Source: Hippophae tibetana
Lineage: Eukaryota; Streptophyta; Magnoliopsida; Rosales; Elaeagnaceae
Assembly: GCA_037013495.1 (NCBI GenBank)
Contig: CM072807.1
Location: 7,753,001 to 7,817,000 of the forward strand
Length of the DNA: 64,000 bases
Direction: 5' to 3'
This document shows, one piece after another, positions 35,912 to 47,700 of this stretch (the stretch's first letter is position 1; each line of letters opens with the position of its first letter). A program made the position numbers and the translations under genes. The notes under the pieces are model-generated. The model was not told the origin of the DNA and searched no databases. It saw nothing but the letters and a program-made list of their open reading frames with translations.

Positions 35912-37020
35912 GACAATTGGTTCATTATTTATGTGGAGCTTATTTTATCAAAGTACGCACCTTAAAAAAGTATTATTCCATTTCATGTTTTAAGAAGTTT
36001 CGTTTAGGTTAATTAAAAAAATTATTACAAATTTATCTTGAATTTTTCAATTTTTTTTATATGAATAAAGTCTTTTTAAACATTGATAAGACATTCTTTT
36101 AATATAATAAAGTATTTCTGAATTGATAATATCCTTACTCAAAACTGAATGAGATAAAATGTATACAACAAATGCACAATTAGAGTGGGTAAACCAAAGA
36201 TGGCCAGTGAAACGTTATGATATTTATGTGCTATAATTAGTAAGTAAAAATATTTATTAGTAAAAACAAAAAAAATTAAAATTTATAATCATAAAAATAA
36301 CATTTTATTTATTTATTTTAATTATTAAAAAAAATTAAATTCATTATTTTACATTAAATATCTTCCAATTAGATGATACAATTATAGTCATTAAAATTTA
36401 TTTAACGTTAAATATTATCTAATTTAACGTTATTTAATATTATTTAAATAAATATTTGTAATAAAATTATTTTGATATATAAAATAAATAAATAAAAATT
36501 TAAATATCATTTTATAAAAATATTATTATAATTATATAAATTATTATTAATTATTATATAATTCGATTTAATACAATTAAATCTCAGTTGTGTCCTGAAT
36601 CATGCTTAATGCCTTAAGAAGGGAAAAACGTGAGGGGATCATGTCGCGTAAGTTACAAAACAAGTAAAAGAGAGTTGTGTTATTGGGGTGAAGGTGCAAG
36701 CAAGTGGGTTGTGTAGGTGGCAACGCTTTGTACGTCATTTTGTTGTTCTTTAATCTTTACTATTTTGGTTGTTTAGCTTTTTTGGTGGTGCGCTGAAACT
36801 GAGACGGGAGATGGAGAAGGTTTGCGATATTTATTTTTTTTGTTTTTTCAATTCTCTTAATTACATTTTATTTAAATTATAATAATCTTTATTTAATATA
36901 ATTTTAAAAAATAAAAATAAAAATAAAAAAATTATATTTATTAACAAAATAAGTATAATACCTAATTATTGTATTTACAAAAATTAAAGAAGTTTGAGGA
37001 TATTTTTTAGCTAAATACAT
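35566..37020. other. Intergenic; TA microsatellite and a GC-richer patch
   Basis: A TA microsatellite lies at 35881-35906. At 36590-36830 the base composition is clearly higher in GC and contains GACGGGAGATGGAGAAGG. It could be a relic of a gene's 5' region, but no open frame or domain supports one. The remainder is AT-rich. Confidence 0.4.
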
Positions 37021-37094
37021 CGCTACAAAAAAGGCATACAAGTAGAAAATTACAGTCGTCTAATGTAATTTTTTTTAAAAATGATAATAAAAAA

Positions 37095-37118
37095 TGATGA
37101 TGATGATGATGATGATGA
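37095..37118. repeat. (TGA)8 microsatellite
   Basis: Eight uninterrupted TGA units. Confidence 0.95.
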
Positions 37119-37224
37119 GAATTTTTTTTTTAAAATAAAATATTTTGAGCCAATTTCACGTTAAAACCGACGCAAAATTTAGCATCACGTCTAACGTGAA
37201 ATCGACTCAGTATAAACCCATGAT

Positions 37225-38797
37225 TGTCGAATTTTATCCACTCACTTTTTGATAAATATAAATTATGTATGCAAATATAGGTATCATAAATAATTAATAT
37301 AACTATAAAAAAAGATAATTCTTACAAATATTATATTATTAAAAACTAATTTTAAAACTAAAAAATTAAAGATATTTTTACTGTATTTTAAGAAAATAAA
37401 ATTAAAAGAACTAAAAATAAGTAACAGTAATTATTTAACTCAAAATTAACAACTAAAAAAATATATATAAAAAAATATTTAATTATATTTAATCTCACAA
37501 TTTTCTAAATACGTGAATCACTAAAATCACTACAATGTAAATTACCAATCAATTACATAATCAATTTAATATAACCTCATCTCTTAAGTAAACTACACCG
37601 TATACTAATTAACCTAATCATACTCTCGTGTAAATTAAATTATATATTACTCATTAAATTCATCAATTATGGACACATACATAAGAATTATACATCTCTA
37701 CCTAAAAACTATGTATGTTATTAAATTAAGACGAATAATTAAATAATTCTTTCAAATTTATTTAATTATCTTTATAGATTAATTATTAGCCAAACAATTA
37801 ATAACACATAAATTAGATTAAATAATATAATTAAATTGATATCATAATTAGGATAAAAATATTAGATCATCACATGCAAAAAATTGAGTACATAAGAACC
37901 ATATATTAATAAATTAGGTAGATATAATTGCACTCATAAAAGTCATATTTTTCGTAAAGAAAGACGTGAAGATTGATAAAGAAATGAGAAGAAGAATAAA
38001 TATAATCAATCTCTTAAATTATTGCATCAATCTTATCTTAAATCTCCACCAAATTGTATCTTTTTTTGTATTTTTTTTCTTCTTTGTACCAAAAACTGAT
38101 ATTTTGTTTTGTAAATTTAACCAGTTGGATTTTTGGTGTAATTAGAAGGATAAATTAAGCTCAGATATAATCTAGACTGTCTTATCAGCTTAAGATTAAA
38201 GGTTAATATGAAAAAAGAAAAATTAAAAAGTATTAGCCAATGCAATCGTGACATATGGCAAAAGATAAACATATGACTAATTAGCGCACGTCGCGTGGCA
38301 AGACAGATTGATTCTGATCAATACTTGCTAAGTCAACAACATATGGCGTGCTATGTTAGTTGATTTGGATTGCTTGCTACATAGGTGGATCAAACACACG
38401 AATTTGTTGACGATGCATGGCACCCTCGTTGATCGCTCGGTAAAACGCGAAATGAACGTCGGGTTAACACGTTACAATGCCTGCATCACCTGATACACGT
38501 GGCATGCCTTGATTGGCTCTCCTTTGCTTGGGTGGCATCCACATGGCAATGATTGGTCAACTGTACTCGTAGCGCATTCTAATTGGCTCACTTTACTTGT
38601 GTAGCATTCACGTGTCCTATTCTAATTGGCTCTGCATTAAAAAATCCATAAAAATTTGAAAAAATATATTTTCATCATTTTTATTAGAAAGTTTATATTT
38701 TAGTATTTTTAATCCCAAAAATAATACTTATTAAATAAAAGAATAAATATTAAGTAGAAAAATGCAATGATGATTCTACTTTCATAGAGTTATCTCA
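37225..38797 (-). repeat. Gypsy-type LTR, copy C, with adjoining polypurine tract
   Basis: Collinear with copies A and B. It runs from TGTCGAATTTTATCC through ATGCAAATATAGGTATC, GTGAATCACTAAAATCA and the GC-richer 38220-38640 zone, to TTTCATAGAGTTATCTCA. On the minus strand the sequence just before the LTR start is TTACTTGAGGACAAGTAAAG, then AGTTAAGGTTAGAGA. This resembles the CTTGAGGACAAGCAAG...GGGGGTGTGATAAC junction at the 3' end of many plant gypsy elements. It is therefore probably a 3' LTR with truncated internal DNA to its right (38798-39235). Confidence 0.7.
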
Positions 38798-39349
38798 TCT
38801 CTAACCTTAACTCTTTACTTGTCCTCAAGTAAAGCCAATTATAACTAGATGAAATGACATGTGCAATATATTCATAACTATATATCTATTAATACATGCA
38901 TATTTAGCTAAATTTATTCCTCTCAATAGTCGTACAATTCTAATACAATGAGGTTCACATATCTATCAATACAAGGATATGTAAGGTTTTTGACCAATTG
39001 ATTCTTGTGTGTTACACATGATATCATTCAATGCACTCACGAATTCAACCTATATGTACATGCTAATCAATTCAATCTTAGAACAAGTCTAATAAGTCTA
39101 TTTTTCACATATTTCTCAACTAATATAAATATGCACTTAGTTAGAGATCAATAAGGGCTTTATGGAGTTGGATTTTAGATGTAAATGTTAGGAGTTTTGA
39201 TTTTATTTTAAATTCTTTGAATAATACATGAGAGACTAAACCTAATCCATATAAGATTAGTTAAAGAGAAAGAAAACTCACTAACCGGTGCTGGAAATGG
39301 TAGTCGTAGGTGACCGAAAAATGAGAAAGAGTGGAGGAGAAGTGGAGGA

Positions 39350-39600
39350 GGTTACAGTTGTCAACCGACGCTACACTACGTGGATAGCGTCGGTTCCAGG
39401 TGTCAACCGACGCTACGCTACGTGGATAGCGTCGGTTCACCACGTCAACCGACGCTACGTCCATGTGTAGCGTCGTTTCGCCACGTAAACCGACTCTACG
39501 TAACGCATAGTGTCGATTCAACACGTCAACGGATGCTACATCCTACGTGGATAGCGTCGGTTTTACACCGAACCGACTTTAAACCAATTTAAAGTCGGTT
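39350..39600. repeat. Hairpin-forming CACTA subterminal array
   Basis: Alternating units GTCAACCGACGCTAC and GTAGCGTCGGTT-like complements (written GGATAGCGTCGGTT on the plus strand) recur about every 35-45 bases: near 39360, 39400, 39445, 39485 and 39525. Adjacent units can pair as stem-loops. The array is GC-rich against an AT-rich background and ends with a CGACTTTAAACCAATTTAAA inverted motif. Confidence 0.85.
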
Positions 39601-39652
39601 TAAAAAAAAACGACTTTACGTATCGACTTAAATACTTATTTTTTTAGTAGTG

Positions 39653-41949
39653 GAATTTATCAAAACATTGATCTGGATCCAAATATTTTGTTTATGGAGA
39701 CTTTGAAAGAAAATATAACCTTATAAGTAGGTTACTTAAGTGCATTATCTTGATAGGTAGTTTAAATCCTTGACTTGTAATAGAACATATTTTCATAATA
39801 GATAGATAGGTGGTCCAATGGACATTTGATTTTTTTGTTAGTTTATTATTGTCTAATAGATTACTTTTACTTAAAAATATGGTTTGTTATATTATTATTT
39901 TTATGCGTAATTGCATGTAAAAAATTTAAATTATTTCTTAATTATCTATTCGTAACTTAAAAACTCTCAGTGAGAAGGCGTGAAGAAAGCTTAAGGTAAA
40001 CAACTCTGTTTCCTCCATTACTAGATTTCATCTGCAATGTTCTCTTTCTTTAAATATATTTTCCATTAATTCATTAACTTTTCTTTTATTACTGTTTTTT
40101 CCTTTAAACTATTTTCTACAATTTCTTCTTTTTCATGTATTACGCCACATATATAGTTGTTGATTAACTTCTAAACAGTAGAGATACTTATATCACTTAA
40201 AAACTTGCTGTTTCAAGAGACTACAATATTGTTCATCTTATTTGTTTGATATATATATATAAATATTTTTTTCTTTCTTTTGGTGTCTTACATATAGATT
40301 CAAAATATGCCATACTTTTGCAAAAATACTAGAGACAAAAACTCGTATTAATTTCATGTTCTTGATTTTCTGTTTAAGCATGTCTTTAATTAGAATCATA
40401 TATAATATATGGAATAATCTCTTAGTCTCTTTGATTAAACTATGGTTCAAGTTGGTTTTTTATCTGAACAATTTTCTATGATGAGTAGTTTATGAGAAAT
40501 GTGTTTATGATAAAGCTTGTGTGGCATACATGATTCTAAAGCAATTGGCTTTAGATTGGTGTTGGTTGGAAGCGTTTAAATCAATTTTCACTATTGTTTG
40601 TTGTATACAGGAAAATTATTGTTACTTAGATGATGTTATTCTTGTTACTCAATATATTTGGGTAATTTTGATAATGCAAAATGCTTTATAGGGATATCTT
40701 AGTAAACTTCTAAATTGAATATAGTTATGCCATTGAAAATGTTCAAAAATTAGAATACATCAAATATATTAAATTCACATGTATTTAAATCAATCCCATT
40801 ATGGCCACTTGCACGATTCTTTATATTGGAAGTTAGTTGTTAATATATCCCCTAAATTTGTCATTAGACCCCTTAAAATAGACTCTAACTTTTGATTCGA
40901 TTTAACCCTTAAATAGATTAAAAAATTAGAGTCAATTTTACGATTTAACCGAATTCAAAATTCGGATTGCCTCATCTTGAGTCAGTTCCTTAATTTGATT
41001 CCGTTAAGAACTGAGATAAAATCCCTATTTTGTAGTTGTGATAAATGGTTGTTCAAAATGCTCACAAATGAGTGTTGATATTGACGTTATTTACATTATT
41101 ATTATTACACTAATATAATTCATAATAATTACGTTATTCGATAATGGTAGTCCTCAGGTGTATTTAATAATAATATATATATATAATAGGCATTTTATAT
41201 ATTTATGTTGTAATAATAAAAAAAATAATTATAAAATTATTTTATTTTATGTAAATTTATACTTAGATGATGTATTACTTGACAAATATTATGTTTTTCG
41301 TTAATTATTGGTATATATTTCATATATTTTTGTGTTCTTTTATGTAAAAGAATGATGATATATGTATACTAATTAAAAAGAAAACTCTAACAACTTCTCC
41401 GCACATAAGTGGTGTTGCACACTTATACATGCTTTCCACCACAGGTAAACATTATTTTCATAATTTTATAAAAAAAATAAAAATTTCAAAAATTGAAAGG
41501 TTATTTTAAAATATAAAACATAATAAATATTAATGAGTGAAAAACATCCATGAAAATTTATATATTATTAATTATTATTAAATATTAATGAATATCTAAC
41601 TTAATCTTCTTATATTTTTAATTATAAAATTATGTGTATTGATTTTTTTTATTTGATCTCAAATTAAAAATATATTTTTTAATTTTAAAATTTAATATAA
41701 AAATAAATATTAATTTTAAGAGACTAGCTATTTCATTTCTGTAATATTAGTCTCCTTAGTTACTATCCCATTCACAATACCTAAAAGTAGCCTCCTTTAT
41801 TCTTACTTAGTTTGTGAAAGTTTTGTTAGAAACATTAAAAATTATAATAAATTATAACAAAGATTAACATTAAAAAGATTAAAAATAATAATAGCAAAAA
41901 ATGAGGAAATTTTTTCTTGAACCAATTCAAATCCAACCAATAAAATTGA
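39653..41949. other. Intergenic; possible isolated CACTA-like end at 41040
   Basis: No gene was seen. The segment 40840-41040 ends with a sequence whose reverse complement starts CACAACTACAAAATAGGGAT. This resembles a CACTA-type terminus and is followed inward by paired AACTGA/GTTCTTAACGG words. No second end was identified. Confidence 0.4.
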
Positions 41950-42024
41950 TTTTTTAAATTTATTAATTTAAATCAATTATTATTTTTTAAATTTATTAAT
42001 TTAAATCAATTATTATTTTTTAAG
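41950..42024. repeat. 33-bp tandem repeat, about 2.2 units
   Basis: TTTTTTAAATTTATTAATTT begins at 41950 and 41983, and a partial third unit begins at 42016, each with the same 33-base period. Confidence 0.85.
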
Positions 42025-42126
42025 AACAGATCATGCTAAATAAGTTCCAATTCTATTCTAAATCCGAATATACCCTTATCACCAAACACGCTTTATGGAC
42101 AAGCATTTACAGCCTCTTTAGCCGAC

Positions 42127-42340
42127 GTAAAATTTTACCCTAGCTCGCTTTGCCTTTATTCCTTTATTAATAGTTATTAATTTTTTTTATTTTATTTTTT
42201 GTTATCTTCAACTTGTTTTAAACTATTTTGTCTACCCCCGTTAAAATTTTACCCCAGCTTGCTATGCCTTTAGTCCTTTATTAATATTTATTAAATTATT
42301 TTTTTGTTATCATCAACTTGTTTTAAACTATTTGTCTACT
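42127..42340. repeat. Tandem duplication upstream of the NFD4-like gene
   Basis: Two units of about 100-113 bases (42127-42239 and 42240-42340) share AAAATTTTACCC, AGCT-GC-TGCCTTTA, CCTTTATTAAT and ATCAACTTGTTTTAAACTAT-like segments. It ends about 330 bases before the TATA box. Confidence 0.85.
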
Positions 42341-42670
42341 ATCACCATTATAATATGTAATCCTTATTATATATTCCCCAGCTTTCACTCTAGTTATTTC
42401 GGTGGGTGGTGACCGGTGAGTATTGTTTCGAGGAGGAAATCAAATTAAATTTATATAAATTATATAATTACAAATATGAATGCAAAAAATATATATTATT
42501 AACATTTGTTTTGTTTTGTTTTGAGATGACGACTCCTTCTCATGAGATCCATCATATTTTTTTTCACTTATTAAATTAATTATTATAATTATAATATATA
42601 GAGAACTGTGAGGGCTGGATCTCTGTGAAAAATAACACCTAGCTAAGGGGGTTAGGAGCAGAAATATCTC

Positions 42671-42678
42671 TATAAATA
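42671..42678 (+). promoter_or_regulatory. TATA box of the NFD4-like gene
   Basis: TATAAATA preceded by CTC lies 87 bases upstream of the start codon, leaving a leader of about 55 bases. It stands out from the general AT-richness because GC-richer sequence surrounds it. Confidence 0.6.
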
Positions 42679-42757
42679 CCACTTACATCTGACACAATTC
42701 CCAAGCTTTCAAACCTCTAAAGTCTAATAAACGCTTTCAAGTTTTCAAACCTTTTTG

Positions 42758-45700
42758 ATGGGTTTTGGTTCAAAAGTTTCCACTGTTTCCACAGCTACCA
42801 AATGGCTGGGTTTTGTTACGGCCATTTGGGTCCAATCCATTTCCGGCAACAACTATACCTTCTCAAATTACTCAGACTCACTCAAAACTCTAATGAACCT
42901 CACCCAACTTCAGCTTAACAATCTCTCAGTTGCCAAAGATGTGGGTAAAGCTTTTGGGATTCTTGCTGGTCTAGCTTCTGATAAATTCCCCACTTGGGTT
43001 ATTCTCCTCATTGGTTCTGTTGAAGGTCTCGTTGGTTATGGTGGTCAGTGGCTCGTCGTCAGTCAAAGGATTCAACCTCTTTCCTATTGGCAGGTACTGT
43101 ACCATCAAAATTAACTTGATTAGATTACTTACCTTCTTTTTCATTGTTTCTTAGAAAATGTATGTTTTAATCTTAAGATAAAAGAGGAAAGAACGGTCAT
43201 ATCTTCATTCTTTTTTTAGATTCTTTAAAATATAAACAAAAAATAAAATTAGATACTTAATTTTATTTTCCCGGGAAACAAACAGTTGTAGGTGAAATTT
43301 CCGCAAAAATTAAAATTTGCTGTGAATTCATGACATAATAAAAAATAAAGTATCCGGGCAAAATTAATGTGACAAAAAGAAAATTTCTTTTCAACTCTTT
43401 TCACTCATTTTTGTTTCCTTGCATTTTCCCAAGTAACAAACACATTGTGGTGAAATCGTCAAAATTATCGAAACTTATCCTATAATTTCTGAATTTAATC
43501 TCACAAATATTACCAAAGAAATGTTTTTTTTTGTCCATACCTTAATAAGTAAAAAAATGGTGGGTGTATTGTACAGATGTGCATCTTTCTTTGCTTGGGC
43601 GGTAACAGCACGACTTGGATGAACACGGCTATACTGGTGACGTGCATAAGAAATTTCCGCAAAAACAGAGGACCAGTCTCAGGCATTCTCAAGGGTTACG
43701 TGGGCTTGAGCACCGCCATTTTCACAGACCTGAGCGCGGCTCTCTTTAAAGATGACCCAGCCAAATTCCTTCTCCTGCTCTCCATCGTCCCTTTCGCCGT
43801 TTGCCTCACCGCCATGTTCTTCCTCCGTGAACTCCCACCGTCAATTACCGCCAGCGAAGAACAAGAAGAGACTCACTACTTCTGGCTCTTCAACTCCGTC
43901 GCCTTATTCGTCGCTCTCTACCTCCTCGCTTACGATTTCATCCCAAATCCAAGCAAGCTTTTATCTTATTTCTTCGCAGCCTTTCTTCTTATTCTCCTAG
44001 CTTTACCTCTGGTAATACCGGTGTATACCTTTGCTCGAAGTTGGTCCAAAAAGAAAATCGGGTCGGGTTCTGATGTGGAGGGCTTGGCGACGGAGGAGCC
44101 GTTGTTGAATCACGACGTTGTGCCGGAAATTCAACAGAAGCCAGAGGATGTGTCGGCGGCGAATTCTCCGGATGAGAACGGTGAGGAAATTGAGAAGAAA
44201 AAGAAGGTGATCGGAGAGGACCACACGATCTTGGAGGCGATGAAGAGTTTAGATTTTTGGATATTGTTTGTGTCGTTTTTGTGTGGGGTTGGGACTGGTT
44301 TGGCTGTGATGAACAATATGGGTCAGATTGGTTTGGCTCTTGGATACGCCGACGTTTCAATTTTTGTTTCGTTGATGAGCATTTTTGGATTTTTCGGGCG
44401 AATTGTTTCGGGTATGGTATCGGAGTACTTTATCAGGTATGTTTATGAAATTTCAACTAGTTTTTTTAGAAATTAACTTTGATAATTTATTTTGATCTAT
44501 AATTTATGATTTTTAAGAAATAATTATTTATACGATTTTTAATTTTTAATTTTTTTAACAATAATTTCTAATGTAGTGATTTTTAGGGTGAAAATCAAAA
44601 GTGCAGGCTTTTTTTTTTACTTTCAAAAATTTCAAAATGTAAGAATATTTTTGTTATTATTTATGTTTTCATAATTTTTCAATATTTATCCTTAAAAAAA
44701 ATTATAGAGTTTTTCTTTATATAAGAAATATTTAATGAAAACAGAAAAAAATTTAGAAATATGATATTTCATTAAAAATATCTTTTATCAAAAGATTTAT
44801 TTAATGAAATTAGTGTAAATTTAGAAATTTTAATTAAAAAAATTAAAATCGTAATTATTTTATATATTTTTTTATTTTTAATGTATAATATTTAAAATTT
44901 GTTTTAGAATTTAATGATATTGATGGTGATATAGTCGACATTGAAAAGGCAAAACCGAAACCTGTACGAAATTTCGTACTTGGTATAAAAAAAAATGGTG
45001 CCGACAAATATTTTTTCTTTTTATTATTTGGGTATTAGATTTGGTCCAATATTATATTTTAAAATTTTACTTACCATGATTTTGTTATAAATAATATAAA
45101 TTATTTAAATATATATAATTATATTTAATAAAAAGTTATAATATAATTAAAATATATAACATTGTTGTTAAAAGTAGAGCACTTTTATATATATATAATT
45201 GTATTTGAATTTTTGAGGGATTATTCTCTTTCAAAAGGATGGTACTTCACATTCATAGAAATCGAATGAATCTATCAATTAGTTTGACTTTTGCTTGAAG
45301 GTTGATTTTTTTTCTCAAGTTCATTAATTGTTTGCCGGAGAAAAATATGTGAAATTCATGAAAGGGAAAAGCACATCAATTTTCAAGGTTACTTTATTGT
45401 CTAATTTCAATTAAAATTATTATATTTTGAATTCTTTTTAAAGGAGTTTGATACTTTATTGACTAATTTGAATTAAAAATGATCTGTTTTTGAATGCCCA
45501 GTATATTAGATAAATAGATTATACCATGTGATGTGTGTACATTAAAAATGTGTTCTTTCGTGATATTTTGAAACGTTATTTGTAATATATTTTTTGATAT
45601 TTATAATTCTAAGAAAATTGTTATCCATGTGTCCTCCTCCCACTTCTGGTGTTTTGGGGTATTAGGTAAAAAAGTAGCTAATAATGGTTGGTCTCAACTA

Positions 45701-46493
45701 CCAAGCATATACATTACAAGTACTGTTATGTTAGGTACAGCTTTTATGTTTATCCTTTTTAAAGTGATTTTACTTTACCTCCATTTGTGTTCGCACTTTT
45801 AGTGTCGGTATTCCTTTCTTATCTACAAAACTGACACTGCAATTTTGGAGAATTTTTTGGGTACTTCATGTCACATGCATGCTCTCTTAAAACTATGTAC
45901 ATGGACTTTTAGATAATTTGTAAATTATTCATGCTCAAGTGACACTCCAAACATGATAAAAGTTTAAGACAGTAGTGGGTGACCTAGAAGTATCACTTAA
46001 TCCCTTCTTTCTTTCCATATGCAGGAAAGCTGCAGTACCGAGAACATTATGGAATGCAGCGTCTCAGATAATTATGGCTTTTGGTTACATAATGATGGCA
46101 GTTGCCGTGCCCCGTTCTCTCTATATTGGTTCAGTTGTGGTGGGCTTTTGCTATGGTGTCCGTCTCGCTATTACAGTCCCTACCGCGTCTGAACTATTTG
46201 GTTTAAAATATTACGGACTCATCTACAACGTTCTCATCCTCAATCTACCTCTTGGTTCCTTCCTCTTCTCTGGTTTGCTTGCTGGACTGTTATACGATAT
46301 GGAGGCTACTACTACTGCTGGAGGTGGCAATACTTGTATCGGTGCTCATTGTTACAGGCTTGTGTTTCTAATTATGTCCATTGCTTGCATTATTGGGTTT
46401 GTGTTGGACATCTTGTTATCTATTAGAACCAAGAATCTCTATTCCAAAATCCAAGCCAATAAGAGATCTAAGAAAGTTGCAGCTATTTCGTAG
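42758..46493 (+). CDS. NFD4-like nodulin/major-facilitator membrane protein
   Basis: A multi-pass membrane protein of the plant nodulin-like/NFD4 branch of the major facilitator superfamily. Exons are 42758-43093, 43577-44436 and 46025-46493, with GT-AG introns of 483 and 1588 bases. They give 1665 bases, or 554 residues plus stop, a normal size for the family. The N-terminal nodulin-like half begins near KWLGFVTAIWVQSISGNNYT and includes GLASDKFPTWVILLIGS, GYGGQWLVV and TCIRNFRKNRGPVSGILKGY. A charged cytoplasmic loop (about residues 265-335) precedes SLDFWILFVSFLCGVGTGLA. The C-terminal half contains GFFGRIVSGM and GLKYYGLIYN. The intron 2 junction restores R-K-A-A in phase. ATG at 42758 is chosen because it follows the TATA box and opens the conserved N-terminus. 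Some relatives act in transport or in karyogamy (NFD4 itself). The substrate here is unknown. Confidence 0.9.
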
Positions 46494-47190
46494 TTATGTC
46501 TCAAGAACAAAGGATCTAGAAACCTAGAACTGTGGATTGATGGGGTTTTTGCTCAGATGATATCTCCTTTATTCACCAAAAATTTAAATTGGGTTATTTT
46601 TCCTTTTTTTAGGGAGTCGACACTTGGTTCTTTTATGTCATTCATGTACTGTAGCCTTTTTATTTTTCTAATCTGAAAGTTTTATGGGTTGACATGCATC
46701 CCAATTCATTAGTGGTATCGTATGTACACATATTTTTGTGTAAAATTTCTCAATAATGGGTTATTGAAATCTCATATGATTGTGTTGTCACTGTTTTAAC
46801 TTCAAAGTTTTCTGCTACTAAATGGGCTTGTAGGCCGGCCTAAGTAGATATGTTTCCATTACCATTTATTTGAAGCCCTTTTAAGAGAAAAATAAAAAGC
46901 TCAAACATTTCCTTATTATAAGAAGAAAGCAGGTCCAAATTCTGATAACATAACATTGTATTATATTCTTACGCAAGTACTTGAAAAAAAAAACGTGTTA
47001 TTTATTTTTAAGTATTATTATATATCAAAAAAAAATTATTAAATACAAGTGAGATGACAGTTAGAATTATAAAAATATTTTAAGTTTTAGGATTTTATTG
47101 GTTTGGATTGATTTTGTTCTCACTTCTTTAACCAATCAAATCCATTTGTTTTTATTATTTTTAAATTCTTATTTAATGTTTATAAAATAA
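46494..47190. other. NFD4-like 3' flank, no further gene
   Basis: This presumably contains the 3' UTR. TTTTATGTCATTCATGTACT-type sequence near 46631 looks like ordinary trailer DNA. Nothing else is recognised. Confidence 0.5.
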
Positions 47191-47194
47191 GAGC

Positions 47195-47518
47195 CATGAA
47201 ATTTAAGAGCCTTTAATAGCCATGAGATAACCAACTTATCCTTGCTAAGCATGACACAACCAACTTATCCTTGTTAAGCCAGGATTCATAGATTGGTGAA
47301 GAAACATCACGTACTTTGATGCTTCCATTTATGAACCCTAACTTGGACCTTCCACCTAGAGTTAGAGACACTGTTCTTGACCAAGACAAGTAATTAAACT
47401 AATTCAACAAGATTTAGCTTAATCTTTGATTTGAGTTGACATTTATCTCATACATATTTATGAAGGAAAATACCAATGAATTTTCAACTTCTGATCCTAG
47501 CGGCTTGTCTTCAGTCAT
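47195..47518 (-). pseudogene. Copia gag N-terminal remnant
   Basis: On the minus strand a start codon at 47518 opens MTEDKPLGSEVENSLVFSFI. After a stop, the frame continues NYLSWSRTVSLTLGGRSKLG, then FINGSIKVRD and YESWLNKDKLVVS. This is the conserved N-terminal part of plant copia gag (N-Y-x-x-W-S-R-x-x-x-L-x-L-x-x-R-x-K-L-G-x-I-x-G). A roughly 31-base tandem duplication (around 47220-47280) then shifts the reading. No integrase or RT follows to the left. Confidence 0.8.
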
Positions 47519-47576
47519 TTCGAAGATTTAAAAAATGCTAAGATAATAATAAAGAAGAAACAAGTTAATTTTCCAA

Positions 47577-47700
47577 CTTTGATACCGTGTTGAATAAATA
47601 AGAAATAACTTTACACAAAATAGTTGTATAGTTTGTATTATTTTCTTCATATTTTCATTACAATTATATAGTTATATATAAAGAAATTTTATTCCTGTAA
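47577..47700 (-). repeat. Copia PBS and partial LTR
   Basis: Reverse complement of 47577-47587 is CGGTATCAAAG, a Met-tRNA-type primer-binding site. It is followed to the right by TGTTGAATAAATAAG, an LTR terminus (TG...) beginning at 47588. The far end of the LTR could not be fixed. It serves the gag remnant to its left. Confidence 0.65.

Larger units (their letters stand above)
37021..39652. mobile_element. CACTA-type element interrupted by a gypsy LTR
   Basis: The right end is clear: the reverse complement of 39635-39652 reads CACTACTAAAAAAATAAG, a typical CACTA terminus, preceded by a hairpin-rich subterminal zone (39350-39600). The left end CGCTACAAAAAAGGCATACA at 37021 is a plausible decayed partner, followed by AAACCGACGC and ACGTGAAATCGAC words. 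A gypsy LTR and adjoining DNA (37225-39235) separate the two ends. Flanking triplets (CAT, GAA) do not match, so the pairing is tentative. No transposase is present. Confidence 0.5.

Noticed and set aside
39350..39600. CRISPR-like regular repeat array
   Set aside because: Units alternate in orientation and diverge, spacing is irregular, and they lie at a CACTA terminus in plant DNA. They are transposon subterminal repeats, not CRISPR.
43989..44360. 123-codon antisense frame across the NFD4-like exon 2
   Set aside because: It lies wholly opposite a well-supported coding exon, and its composition (Ser/Pro/Arg/His-rich) is what the antisense of that codon usage gives. No promoter, splice or domain support.
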